From Enterobacteriaceae bacterium UBA2655 (GTDB lineage Bacteria; Pseudomonadota; Gammaproteobacteria; Enterobacterales; Enterobacteriaceae): a DNA stretch of 26,529 nucleotides. The notes under the pieces are model-generated. The model was not told the origin of the DNA. It made no database searches and saw only the letters and a program-made list of their open reading frames with translations. Every line of letters starts with the position of its first letter. The first letter of the stretch is position 1. Both the position numbers and the translations under genes were made by a program. Below are positions 10,303-17,436 of this stretch, piece by piece. Location: assembly GCA_002359495.1 (NCBI GenBank), contig DENB01000002.1, positions 58,130 to 84,658 of the forward strand, written 5' to 3'.

Positions 10303-11871
10303 TCACAGGGGAACCGACAGCTGACGATAATAGTCGATCAGTTTTTCCGGCTTCAGCGGTCGGCTGAATAGATAGCCCTGCAGATGGGTGACGCCCCGGC
10401 TCACCAGCCAGCTCGCCTGATCGCCCGTTTCCACCCCTTCCGCCACGGTTTTCAGGTTCAGCTTTTTCGCCAGGTGCAGCACCGCGTCCAGCACCGGCGA
10501 CGTCACTGTTTCCGTGCCGATGCTCTGCACGAAGCCGCGATCGATCTTCAGGTAATCGAACGGATATTTTTCCAGATAAATCAGGGCGCTGTGACCGGTG
10601 CCGAAATCATCGATGGCGATTTTAATCTCATGTTTATGCAGCCAGGCGAAAATCTCGCCGGCATTTTTTTCCCGCACCATGGTGCGCTCGGTGATTTCAA
10701 AGATGTAGTTGAAGTGGCCGGCGGGCATGGCGTTAATCCACTGCATAACGTCGCGACGAAACTCATCCGAGGCGAGGTGCAAAGGCGAGAGGTTAAGCCC
10801 CATGCGCGTGCCCTGCGGCAGATGCTGACACAAGCGATGCGCATCACGTACCACCAGCTGAAACAGGTGGCGCGTCAGGGGGATAATCAGATTTTGCGCT
10901 TCGGCGTAGCTGATGAAGGCGTCCGGCGAAATCGTCCCCTTGGTGGGATGATTCCAGCGCAACAGCGCTTCCAGGCCATAAGGCTGATTGGTCAGCGTCG
11001 CGATCAGCGGCTGGTATTCGACGTGGAATTCGCCGCGCCGGATGCCCTGCATGATCTCCTTGCCTGGCCGCAGCCAGAGCGTGAGTACCAGCCAGCAGCC
11101 GCAGCTCGTCAGCAACGCGAATAAAAAGCCGCTGAGCGCAATCCCGCTGTAGTCCCGGGCGGTCAGCACCGAGCCGTACAGCACAAACTGCACGGGATAA
11201 TCCGGCAGCGCGGCGCGCGCCAGCGCTGCGGCAGGCAAATCGCGGGCGCTGACCAGCCCGGAACGCCAGCTTGTTATGGCGTAATCCTGCGCCACTATCG
11301 CCATGCCGCTAATTTCAGGATGGTAGGAGGCCAGCAGCTGATAAGGGGTCAGCGTCAGGTTCATGGCGGCCAGCACGCCGGTTTGCGCTTCGCCGGCGGC
11401 TTTCAGCCACAGGGAGACGGCCGGTTTGCCGGGTTGCAGCGGCGTACCGTTCAGCAGCCGGAAATCTTTATCGCGATCGAGATCGATCTCAGAAGCGAAT
11501 GCATTCACCGGCAGCGAAAAAGCACCGGTGATGGAAGAGCAGTAGGCGTTGCCGTCGCGCACCAGCAGTATCGATCGGACATTGCCGGCGAAGGCGGCGC
11601 GCGTCGTCAGCTCCCGGCCGATGCTGTCACAGTCGAATTGGGTAAATTGCAGCAGCGGATTAAGGGTTTTAATCAGCGTGTCCAGCGCCTGATGCAGGTC
11701 GTGCTGGCTGTAGCTGACTAATTCTTCGTGCTGGCGCGCACGCTTGTGCCAGGCCAGCATGACTACCAGCGAGACGAAAAGTACAAAGAACACGATACCA
11801 ATAATCGCGCTGCTCCAGGCGATACGGCGCGGATAGGTTGCATGACGCATCAGCGTCCCGGACAGTGGCAT
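10303..11871 (-). CDS. pdeN: Cyclic-di-GMP phosphodiesterase PdeN (Rtn), CSS-EAL protein
   Basis: 522 residues from the ATG at 11871, comparable to E. coli PdeN/Rtn (518 aa). Helix 1 (about 20-42) and helix 2 (about 244-267) flank a periplasmic CSS-motif domain with C81 and the C111-S-S motif; this domain family is redox-sensed through DsbA/DsbB. The cytoplasmic EAL domain hydrolyses c-di-GMP. Its active-site landmarks are intact: EALLRW (301-306), N360, ITER E392, DDFGTG (421-426), K442 in KIDRGF and EGVE (478-481). AGGAG lies about 10 nt before this ATG. An ATG three codons upstream is too close to the ribosome binding site, and a GTG at 11916 would add 15 residues. The gene is followed by yejA, as in E. 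coli. Confidence 0.93.
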   Translation of the reverse strand: MPLSGTLMRHATYPRRIAWSSAIIGIVFFVLFVSLVVMLAWHKRARQHEELVSYSQHDLHQALDTLIKTLNPLLQFTQFDCDSIGRELTTRAAFAGNVRSILLVRDGNAYCSSITGAFSLPVNAFASEIDLDRDKDFRLLNGTPLQPGKPAVSLWLKAAGEAQTGVLAAMNLTLTPYQLLASYHPEISGMAIVAQDYAITSWRSGLVSARDLPAAALARAALPDYPVQFVLYGSVLTARDYSGIALSGFLFALLTSCGCWLVLTLWLRPGKEIMQGIRRGEFHVEYQPLIATLTNQPYGLEALLRWNHPTKGTISPDAFISYAEAQNLIIPLTRHLFQLVVRDAHRLCQHLPQGTRMGLNLSPLHLASDEFRRDVMQWINAMPAGHFNYIFEITERTMVREKNAGEIFAWLHKHEIKIAIDDFGTGHSALIYLEKYPFDYLKIDRGFVQSIGTETVTSPVLDAVLHLAKKLNLKTVAEGVETGDQASWLVSRGVTHLQGYLFSRPLKPEKLIDYYRQLSVPL

Positions 11872-12035
11872 GGAGTGCATTCTCCTGTCTTGCCTTTTTA
11901 TTATTAAACTGCGCACAACTGCTCTCTGGTGTAAGGCATGAGAATATAACGAGATCCGGGGGAATGTCTCGATATAATTATGATTGTTAATTGCTTTTCA
12001 GAGCAGGAGAAAGGAAAGTCAAGATTTAAGGGAAA
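11872..12035 (-). promoter_or_regulatory. pdeN upstream region
   Basis: Between the mepS terminator and pdeN lies an AT-rich stretch with possible -10 hexamers on minus (CATAAT at 11982-11977, TATATT at 11948-11943) but no matching -35 at 16-18 bp. TTGACT at 12022-12017 has no good partner. A promoter is expected because a strong terminator sits upstream, but I cannot fix it. Confidence 0.35.
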
Positions 12036-12060
12036 TAAAAAACGCTGCGAAGGCAGCGTC
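12036..12060 (-). terminator. Intrinsic terminator of mepS
   Basis: On the minus strand ACGCTGC and GCAGCGT form a perfect 7-bp stem closed by a CTTC loop, followed directly by a run of T (plus-strand A 12037-12041). It begins 45 bp after the mepS stop and separates mepS from pdeN. Confidence 0.9.
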
Positions 12061-12104
12061 TCTCATTTTATCTGGCTGGAAGAACGTCCGAAGGCGACAT
12101 TTTT

Positions 12105-12680
12105 TTAGCTGGGGTTGCGCGCTAATACGCGACGGGCTTCCCGATAACGTGTTTTCCAGTAGCTCTCATTCAGACTGGAAATCATCACGCCGCTGCTGGT
12201 GGAGGCATGAACAAAATTATCATTGCCGAGATAAATGCCGACGTGTCGACCGGTTGAGCCAGCGCGAAATAAAACCAGATCGCCGGGACGCAGCTTATTA
12301 CGTGAGACTTCTTTACCCGTATCGCGCTGTTCCCAGGTTGAGCGGGGAAGATCTAAACCAAATTGTTCGTGGAAAGTCCGCTGAACAAAGGCCGAGCAGT
12401 CGATACCGCGTTTCGTGGTGCCGCCCAGACGATAACGCACGCCTTTCCAGTCGTCATACTGCTCCATGATGCGGGATTTAATATCCACATTCCGCACCAT
12501 CTGTTCGAATTCATCCTGAGACGCCTGAAGTAAAAAACCATTCTGGTTGTTAACTTCATGATTCTCGTTTTTCGCATTCTGACTGTTATGAGTACCGCTA
12601 CATGCTGACAGGAGAGTGGCTAACGCAACCGCAGGCACAATCCGCCAGATATATCTCAGAAGTGGTTGAGACTTGACCAT
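12105..12680 (-). CDS. mepS: Murein DD-endopeptidase MepS (Spr), outer-membrane lipoprotein
   Basis: 191 residues, close to E. coli MepS (188 aa). The N-terminus [20 protein letters not shown] leads to the lipobox LLSAC with the lipid-modified cysteine at 27; Ser at +2 predicts outer-membrane sorting. The NlpC/P60 peptidase domain covers about 70-188, with catalytic C95 (GIDCSAF), H146 (GRHVGIY) and H158 (NFVHAS). MepS cleaves D-Ala-mDAP crosslinks to let the sacculus grow. In E. coli its level is controlled by NlpI-Prc proteolysis. AAGGA lies about 11 nt before the ATG. The linker at 28-50 is Asn-rich and differs from E. coli. A terminator follows at 12036-12060. Confidence 0.95.
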   Translation of the reverse strand: MVKSQPLLRYIWRIVPAVALATLLSACSGTHNSQNAKNENHEVNNQNGFLLQASQDEFEQMVRNVDIKSRIMEQYDDWKGVRYRLGGTTKRGIDCSAFVQRTFHEQFGLDLPRSTWEQRDTGKEVSRNKLRPGDLVLFRAGSTGRHVGIYLGNDNFVHASTSSGVMISSLNESYWKTRYREARRVLARNPS

Positions 12681-12785
12681 TATGGGTGTTTTCCTTCGAA
12701 GTCCTTACGACATGATTGTCGCCAGCCAGATGACAAAACGGAATAAGATTAATAAGCGAATCAGCCTAAGACAATTCCTTAATTA

Positions 12786-12813
12786 ATAAAATGTGTAACT
12801 GCACACATTTTAT
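12786..12813. repeat. 11-bp perfect inverted repeat, CRP-like
   Basis: Eleven-base arms ATAAAATGTGT and ACACATTTTAT surround a 6-bp centre. The inner pattern TGTGT-N6-ACACA matches the CRP site TGTGA-N6-TCACA except for one symmetric change in each half. It is about 120 bp upstream of mepS. It could be an operator or an AT-rich bidirectional terminator (TTTTAT follows on both strands). Confidence 0.6.
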
Positions 12814-12873
12814 CTGCGAAAAAACCTTATTTTCTGCTAAGCCTTGTCTTACTGCGACTGAGGTTAACTGATA

Positions 12874-12900
12874 AAAAGCCCCGTGGCGAGGGGTTTTACG
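12874..12900. terminator. Bidirectional terminator-like hairpin
   Basis: CCCC (12879-12882) and GGGG (12890-12893) enclose a 7-nt loop, with AAAAA before and TTTT after on plus. On minus the stem is followed by CTTTTT, a better U-tract. No annotated gene ends close by: lpxT stops 300 bp upstream on minus. A second A/T hairpin follows at 12901-12920. Confidence 0.55.
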
Positions 12901-13195
12901 AAAAAACTTATAGGTTTTTTTGATGTGAGATCAGTCTGTAACACACTGGTTACTTTATCGACAATTATGGGTAAATAATGGCGAGAATAAGAGGAAATAA
13001 AGAGGCTAATTCGCGGTATGAAGGGAATTTTCAGAGATTTTCCACTGGACGGCAGCTAAGCACGCTTATTGTGAAGAAAAATTATCCATAATTTTTTCTT
13101 TTAAAGCGTCTATTAGTTAGCAAGCTAATAATAATTAAATTGGATTCATTAACGCGGGCGCGCTTTTTACCGCCGACATCGCCCGCGCTAAACAT

Positions 13196-13903
13196 TCAGG
13201 GCTGGGGTTTATGCTTGCCCGGCAGGGTACGATAAAACCAATTCACCAGCCTGTCGCTCGCAGGCGTCAGCAACCACCAGCTCAAACCCACCAGCACCAC
13301 CGACAGCGAACCGACGGCGATATCAGTAAACCAGTGGGCGCCCGCCATCACGCGCGGCAGCGCGAAGATGACGACGATAGCCGCGGCAATAAGAAAAGGG
13401 CGAAAGCCGAAATAACGCCAGATAAAGCAGGCGAAGATCATCAGCATCATGCCGTGGTCGCCGGGAAAACTGTCGCTGGACGCATCTTTAGCCGGAATAC
13501 CGGTCAGTTCGCTAACGCGGTGAACCTGCCTGAAGTATAGCGTTGGGCTGACGTGTTGAACCGGCAGCAGATGGCCGAGCTGATTCAGCGCCACGGCGGT
13601 GAGCAGCATGGTGATGCCGATCGCCAGCAGCCGACGACGGCCCTGCGGCGTTTCGCGACGCCAGAACCAGAAATAAAGCAGACTCATCGCCAGCAGCGAA
13701 ACCAGATCGAAGCCCCGGAAATTCGTCACTGCCACCAGCACGGCGAAAGCGGGATGGTCAGCCATACGATCGTTAAAACCGAAAAAGATCGCTTTATCGA
13801 CCGCCGACCAAAAGCCGTGCTGCGGCGGCAGGAACCAGGAGAAAAACAGGGCGATGCCCAGCGCATTCAGCAGCAGGATTGTAACCAGACGAGTTGCACG
13901 CAT
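13196..13903 (-). CDS. lpxT: Lipid A 1-diphosphate synthase LpxT (Kdo2-lipid A phosphotransferase)
   Basis: 235 residues, matching E. coli LpxT/YeiU (237 aa). It is an inner-membrane PAP2-superfamily enzyme that moves a phosphate from undecaprenyl diphosphate to the 1-position of lipid A on the periplasmic face, linking carrier-lipid recycling with LPS charge. About six helices are visible. The phosphatase-superfamily motifs read SFPGDHG (145-151, H150) and RVMAGAHWFTD (184-194, with R184, H190 and D194), preceded by KDASSD (139-144). The start ATG at 13903 has only a weak purine tract upstream. It lies 43 bp after yeiR on the same strand with no terminator between, so the two may share a transcript. 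Confidence 0.94.
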   Translation of the reverse strand: MRATRLVTILLLNALGIALFFSWFLPPQHGFWSAVDKAIFFGFNDRMADHPAFAVLVAVTNFRGFDLVSLLAMSLLYFWFWRRETPQGRRRLLAIGITMLLTAVALNQLGHLLPVQHVSPTLYFRQVHRVSELTGIPAKDASSDSFPGDHGMMLMIFACFIWRYFGFRPFLIAAAIVVIFALPRVMAGAHWFTDIAVGSLSVVLVGLSWWLLTPASDRLVNWFYRTLPGKHKPQP

Positions 13904-13946
13904 CTTTTCGACTCAATGTGAAAAATAACGGCAAAACCTACCCTAA

Positions 13947-14924
13947 TTAGCTTAAACGAAGCTTCAACAATGCGGTCTGCAGGCTGTTCCAGTCGGCCTG
14001 GCTGTCGTGAATAATCTCAATCCGGCTGTCCGGCGGCGTGGACTGGCGCGTTTCGATCTGCAAATCAAGTCCCTGCCGGTTAATGCTCACCAGCCCTTCC
14101 GCGATACGCAGCACGCCTTTCACCCGATCGACCGGCGCCAGACGCGCCCACTCCAACAGCCCGATGGTATCGAATACCGTCTCCTGATCGAAAACCCAGC
14201 CGCAGGCGTAATACCCCTGGCCCTGATTTATCGCCCGGCGCCAGCGCGCCTGGCCTTCAAGCTTCAGCGCGGCCAGCCCTGACGCAGGCGCGGCGTGGGC
14301 ATGATGGTGCTGCGGCTGCGGCAAATCGCGCGCCGGGCCGCGCGGCGTATCAAGCAGCGCCGGATCGATTTCACCATGCTGAGTCGCGAGCAACGGACGT
14401 CCCTTTCCCTGCGCCCGTAGCCATTCGGCAAGTCGGGCTTCGTCCTGCTCGCTCCAGCGGTCGCGCTTATTGGCGATAATGATGTCCGCCGCCGCCAGCT
14501 GATCGCGAAAATTTTCATTTTCCACCACGCGGGTATCGCCGAGCTGGCGCGGATCGAGCAGCGTCAGCGTCGCGTTCAGCGTCAGCCAGGGTTCGTAGAC
14601 GGGCGAGGTCAGCATCGTCAGCAGCTGGCGCGGATGGCCCAAGCCGGTAGGCTCAATCAGCAGCCGGTCCGGTTTCGCCTGTTTCAGCAGCATATTCAGG
14701 CCGACCTGCATCGGTAAACCGTTAACGCAGCACATACAGCCGCCGGGTATCTCTTTCAGAATCGCGCCGCCTTCCGCCAGCAGCGCGCCGTCGATGCCGA
14801 TTTCACCAAACTCGTTAACCAGCACCGCCCATTTTTCATGTTCAGGCTTATGAGCTAACAGATGGAGCAGGGTGGTGGTTTTACCGCTGCCGAGAAAACC
14901 GGTGATTAAGTTGACTTTCGTCAC
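13947..14924 (-). CDS. yeiR: Zinc-binding GTPase YeiR (COG0523 G3E family)
   Basis: 325 residues, matching E. coli YeiR (328 aa). The order of motifs is GFLGSGKTT Walker A (9-17), the CMCC metal-binding motif (C63, C65, C66 in GGCMCCVN), EPTGLGHP (91-98), the GTP-specificity motif NKRD (152-155) and a histidine cluster HHHAH (206-210). A CobW C-terminal-type domain follows (about 225-325). COG0523 proteins are metal chaperone or insertase GTPases; E. coli YeiR binds zinc. The gene starts with GTG at 14924, supported by AGGAGG 6 nt upstream. A near-perfect Zur operator lies at 14990-15008, which supports a role when zinc is scarce. lpxT follows on the same strand. Confidence 0.95.
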   Translation of the reverse strand: MTKVNLITGFLGSGKTTTLLHLLAHKPEHEKWAVLVNEFGEIGIDGALLAEGGAILKEIPGGCMCCVNGLPMQVGLNMLLKQAKPDRLLIEPTGLGHPRQLLTMLTSPVYEPWLTLNATLTLLDPRQLGDTRVVENENFRDQLAAADIIIANKRDRWSEQDEARLAEWLRAQGKGRPLLATQHGEIDPALLDTPRGPARDLPQPQHHHAHAAPASGLAALKLEGQARWRRAINQGQGYYACGWVFDQETVFDTIGLLEWARLAPVDRVKGVLRIAEGLVSINRQGLDLQIETRQSTPPDSRIEIIHDSQADWNSLQTALLKLRLS

Positions 14925-14948
14925 CCTTCGCCTCCTGTTTGAAAGTTG

Positions 14949-14980
14949 CGCAGCGCGGGGATGGGCGTCCCGCCGCTGCG
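14949..14980 (-). promoter_or_regulatory. GC-rich stem-loop in the yeiR leader
   Basis: CGCAGCG (14949-14955) and CGCTGCG (14974-14980) pair over 7 bp, and an inner CGGG/CCCG extends the stem past a bulge. It lies between the Zur box and the yeiR ribosome binding site. No T-run follows, so a simple terminator is unlikely. It could affect translation or mRNA stability. Confidence 0.5.
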
Positions 14981-14989
14981 GAGAAGTGA

Positions 14990-15008
14990 ATTGTTATAAT
15001 ATAACAAT
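14990..15008. promoter_or_regulatory. Predicted Zur operator upstream of yeiR
   Basis: ATTGTTATAATATAACAAT is a perfect inverted repeat with 9-bp arms and a single central base. The core TGTTATA-N-TATAACA matches the gammaproteobacterial Zur box. It is centred 75 bp before the yeiR GTG. It also contains the best -10-like hexamers for yeiR (TATATT/TATTAT on minus), so bound Zur-Zn would block the promoter. It is also 21 bp after the efpL stop. Confidence 0.85.
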
Positions 15009-15028
15009 CAATAGCGCCGAAACAGGCT

Positions 15029-15601
15029 TTAGTCGGCGCGGCTCATGTAGCGGCGTTCAGGAACGTGAATACGGATGCGATCGCCGTTGCTCAGGTATTC
15101 CGGCACCTGCACGATCAGACCGGTGCTCATGCCGGCAGGCTTGGTGCGCGCGCTGGCGGAAGCGCCTTTGATGCCCGGCGCGGTATCGACGATTTCCATA
15201 TCCACCGTTTGCGGCAGTTCCAGCGCCAGCACCTGGCCATCCATCGTCAACACCTGAATGCCCGGAATGCCGCCTTCAGGAATAAATAGCAGCTCATCTT
15301 CAATCTGATCTTTTTTGAAGCTGTAAGGGGTATAATCTTCGTCATCCATAAACACGTACTCGTCGCCGTCTATATAAGAGAAGGTGACGGCGCGGCGGCT
15401 CAGAGAGATTGCGTCCAGGATATCGTCGCCTTTGAAACGCTCTTCCACTTTCAGTCCGGTGCGGACATCAGTGAAGCGCATTTTGTACAGCGTGGCGGCG
15501 CCGCGCGCGCTGGGGCTTTGAATATCAATATCTTTCACCAGCAACAGCTTGCCGTTCCAGGTGACGGCCATCCCACGTTTGATCTCATTCGCTTTTGGCA
15601 T
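15029..15601 (-). CDS. efpL: Elongation factor P-like protein EfpL (YeiP)
   Basis: 190 residues, the same length as E. coli YeiP/EfpL. It has the three-domain EF-P fold: an N-terminal KOW-like domain (about 1-65), then two OB domains. The loop that enters the peptidyl-transferase centre reads [14 protein letters not shown] with an arginine at 33, where canonical EF-P has a modified lysine; this marks the EfpL branch. It relieves ribosome stalling, at polyproline and some other motifs. The C-terminal signature [14 protein letters not shown] (147-160) is also typical. ATG at 15601 fits the conserved MPKANEIK start, though the ribosome binding site is weak. It is divergent from yeiW. Confidence 0.95.
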   Translation of the reverse strand: MPKANEIKRGMAVTWNGKLLLVKDIDIQSPSARGAATLYKMRFTDVRTGLKVEERFKGDDILDAISLSRRAVTFSYIDGDEYVFMDDEDYTPYSFKKDQIEDELLFIPEGGIPGIQVLTMDGQVLALELPQTVDMEIVDTAPGIKGASASARTKPAGMSTGLIVQVPEYLSNGDRIRIHVPERRYMSRAD

Positions 15602-15773
15602 AGCATTTCTCGCTCAGTCATAAACAGTGCGCGCAACGTTACTCGCGCGGCGTACAACAGGCAAGATGTGCCGCGGGAAATTTTGCGTGCGGCATGGCGT
15701 AAATCAAGAGAAGCATGGCAATCCCCGGGCGGGGCTGCTATTGTCGCCGGCGAATCTTTCTCAGGAGCGCCTT
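15602..15773. promoter_or_regulatory. Divergent efpL / yeiW promoter region
   Basis: For yeiW a plausible promoter is TGGCAA, 17 bp, then TATTGT with an upstream TG (extended -10), ending near 15742. For efpL a weak minus-strand pair TTGCCT, 17 bp, TAACGT can be drawn. A CCCCGGGCGGGG repeat sits in the yeiW spacer. None is strong. Confidence 0.4.
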
Positions 15774-16028
15774 ATGTTGTGCCGAAGCCAGTGCGGCGCC
15801 TGCTGCACGGCGCCCTCGATCTCCTCGCCTATTCCTGGCATGCCGCAGGGCAAGCCCGCCAATACGCCCTGCGTCCAGCTGGACGAAACGCTGCGCTGCA
15901 AGCTGTTCGGCTCGCCGCTGCGGCCAGCAGTCTGCGCCGGTCTGCAACCCTCAGCCGAAATGTGCGGCGCGACGCGCGACGAAGCGATGATTTACCTGCT
16001 TAATCTGGAGGCGGACACCGCCCCCTGA
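15774..16028 (+). CDS. yeiW: YeiW, small cysteine-rich YkgJ/UPF0153-type protein
   Basis: 84 residues, the same length as E. coli YeiW. It begins [14 protein letters not shown], with cysteines at 3, 7, 10 and 11; further cysteines at 42, 51, 64 and 74 give the eight-cysteine pattern of the YkgJ family (CxxxCxxC(x)8CC-type zinc/iron-sulfur chelate proteins). Its function is not established; metal binding is inferred from the cysteines. The ATG at 15774 is chosen because AGGAG lies 6 nt upstream and the conserved protein starts there, although the frame is open to 15627. It is divergent from efpL and lies ahead of fruBKA; an imperfect stem CGTCAGC/GCTGACG follows its stop. Confidence 0.85.
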   Translation: MLCRSQCGACCTAPSISSPIPGMPQGKPANTPCVQLDETLRCKLFGSPLRPAVCAGLQPSAEMCGATRDEAMIYLLNLEADTAP

Positions 16029-16203
16029 GCGTCAGCTGAACGCTGGCTGACGAACCGGTCCATTTATTGCTTTCTTTACAGCAGGCTGTTCAGCCTCGCC
16101 CATGACGATTCCGAAAACTTCTTTGAAGTGTGCGTAACATCAAATATCTGCTACGCGATTTGCGCATTTTCTTGCCAGCGAAAACGGGCTGTACCAGAAT
16201 TCT

Positions 16204-16215
16204 TGAAACGTTTCA
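16204..16215. promoter_or_regulatory. Cra (FruR) operator 1
   Basis: TGAAACGTTTCA is a perfect palindrome identical to the core of the strongest Cra sites. It lies 91 bp before the fruB ATG. Cra represses fruBKA and is released by fructose 1-phosphate. Confidence 0.9.
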
Positions 16216-16271
16216 GCGTTGTCTGCATCGAACTTATTTGACTGCGACAACCTCTTTTTTCGCCATCAGGC

Positions 16272-16283
16272 TGAAACGATTCA
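16272..16283. promoter_or_regulatory. Cra (FruR) operator 2
   Basis: GC followed by TGAAACGATTCA, one mismatch from a perfect palindrome, lies 23 bp before the fruB ATG. Two Cra sites upstream of fruB are also known in E. coli. Confidence 0.87.
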
Positions 16284-16305
16284 CGTTCAGCAAGCGAGGA
16301 GAAAT

Positions 16306-17436
16306 ATGTTCCAGCTCGATCTGCAAGCCATCCATACCGGCGCCGATGCCCAAAACAAAGAAGAGGCTATTCGCAAAGTTGCCGCCGCGCTCGCCGCTGC
16401 CGGCAACGTCAGCGAAGGCTACGTCGAGGGCATGTTGGCGCGCGAACAGCAAACCTCCACTTTTTTAGGCAACGGCATCGCCATTCCTCACGGCACCACC
16501 GACACTCGCGACATGGTGTTGAAAACCGGCGTACAGGTTTTTCAGTTTCCGCAGGGGATCGCCTGGGGCGAGGACCAGACGGCCTATGTGGCGATTGGCA
16601 TCGCCGCGAAATCGGATGAACATCTGGCGCTGTTGCGTCAGCTGACCCATGTGCTCAGCGACGACAGCGTGGCGGAGCAGTTAAAAAGCGCGTCGGCGGA
16701 AGATCTGCGTGCGCTGCTGATGGGCGAAAAACAGTCGGCGGAATTCAAATTCGACACCTCGCTGATCGCCGTCGACGTGGCGGCCAGCGATCTGATGACG
16801 CTGCAGGCGCTGAACGCCGGTCGTCTGCAGGCGGCAGGCGCGGCGGATGCTAGCTTTGTCGCCAGCGTGATCTCCGCCGCGCCGCTCAGCCTGGGTCAGG
16901 GCATTTGGCTGAGCGACAGCCAGCAGGGCAACCTCAACAGCGCCGTGGCGGTAAGCCGCGCGGCGGCGCCTTTTCAGCATGAAGGCGAAGCGGTCAATAT
17001 GCTGATTACCGTCACCGCCGTGGACGATCGTCCGCTGGAGGTGCTCGGCTATCTCAGTGACCTGCTGCTGAAGCAGAAGGCGGAGCGGCTGCTGAAGGCG
17101 GACGCGGCGGGCGTGCTGGCGCTGCTGACCAGCGAGGTCGACGAGCAGGCCGACGTGCTGACCGCCGAATTCACTATCCGCAACGAACATGGCCTGCATG
17201 CTCGTCCGGGCACCGCGCTGGTCAGCATCATCAAACAGTTCAACAGCGACATCACCGTCACTAACCTGGACGGCAGCGGCAAGCCGGCCAACGGCCGCAG
17301 CCTGATGAAGGTCGTGGCGTTGGGCGTGAAGAAAGGTCATCGCCTGCGCTTTACCGCCAGCGGCGAAGACGCTTCTCAGGCGCTCTCCGCCATTGAGGAG
17401 GCGATCAACAGCGGCCTCGGAGAGGGGGTAGCATGA
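16306..17436 (+). CDS. fruB: Fructose PTS IIA-HPr fusion protein FruB (DTP)
   Basis: 376 residues, the same length as E. coli FruB. Domain order: EIIA-Fru (about 1-143) with phosphorylated H62 in AIPHGT; a central M domain (about 150-285); and an HPr-like domain (about 286-376) with [10 protein letters not shown] carrying H298. The segment GRSLMKVV (331-338) corresponds to the HPr regulatory-site helix. FruB takes phosphate from enzyme I and passes it to FruA, replacing HPr and IIA for fructose. The ATG at 16306 has AGGAGA 4-5 nt upstream and the conserved [10 protein letters not shown] start. It overlaps fruK by 4 bp (ATGA), so translation is coupled. Cra represses the operon. Confidence 0.96.
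   Translation: MFQLDLQAIHTGADAQNKEEAIRKVAAALAAAGNVSEGYVEGMLAREQQTSTFLGNGIAIPHGTTDTRDMVLKTGVQVFQFPQGIAWGEDQTAYVAIGIAAKSDEHLALLRQLTHVLSDDSVAEQLKSASAEDLRALLMGEKQSAEFKFDTSLIAVDVAASDLMTLQALNAGRLQAAGAADASFVASVISAAPLSLGQGIWLSDSQQGNLNSAVAVSRAAAPFQHEGEAVNMLITVTAVDDRPLEVLGYLSDLLLKQKAERLLKADAAGVLALLTSEVDEQADVLTAEFTIRNEHGLHARPGTALVSIIKQFNSDITVTNLDGSGKPANGRSLMKVVALGVKKGHRLRFTASGEDASQALSAIEEAINSGLGEGVA

Larger units (their letters stand above)
12681..13195. other. AT-rich, hairpin-rich mepS-lpxT intergenic region
   Basis: 515 bp without a convincing gene, clearly richer in A+T than its surroundings. It contains an 11-bp inverted repeat (12786-12813), a GC-rich terminator-like hairpin (12877-12897), an A/T hairpin (12901-12920), an AT palindrome with 9-bp arms (13077-13096), a nested repeat TATTAG...CTAATA around TTAGC/GCTAA (13111-13130), and a GC-rich stem CGCGGGCG/CGCCCGCG (13153-13187) just after lpxT. 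For mepS, TTGTCT then 17 bp then TAATCT can be drawn as a weak promoter. An unannotated small RNA is possible but not shown. Confidence 0.5.
16029..16305 (+). promoter_or_regulatory. fruBKA control region
   Basis: 277 bp between yeiW and fruB. It holds two Cra operators (annotated separately) and a possible CRP site at 16129-16144 (TGTGC-N6-TCAAA, 8 of 10 consensus bases). A TTGACT at 16238-16243 between the operators is the best -35 candidate; the -10 is not clear. The stem CGTCAGC/GCTGACG (16030-16052) may terminate yeiW but lacks a T-run. Confidence 0.55.

Noticed and set aside
12978..13091. 37-codon frame on plus in the mepS-lpxT gap (starts MARIRGNKEA)
   Set aside because: Poor ribosome binding site, AT-rich composition, no recognisable family; kept only as a weak small-protein possibility.
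13082..13195. 37-codon frame on minus whose ATG abuts the lpxT stop
   Set aside because: No Shine-Dalgarno, no recognised similarity, and it overlaps hairpins; probably chance.
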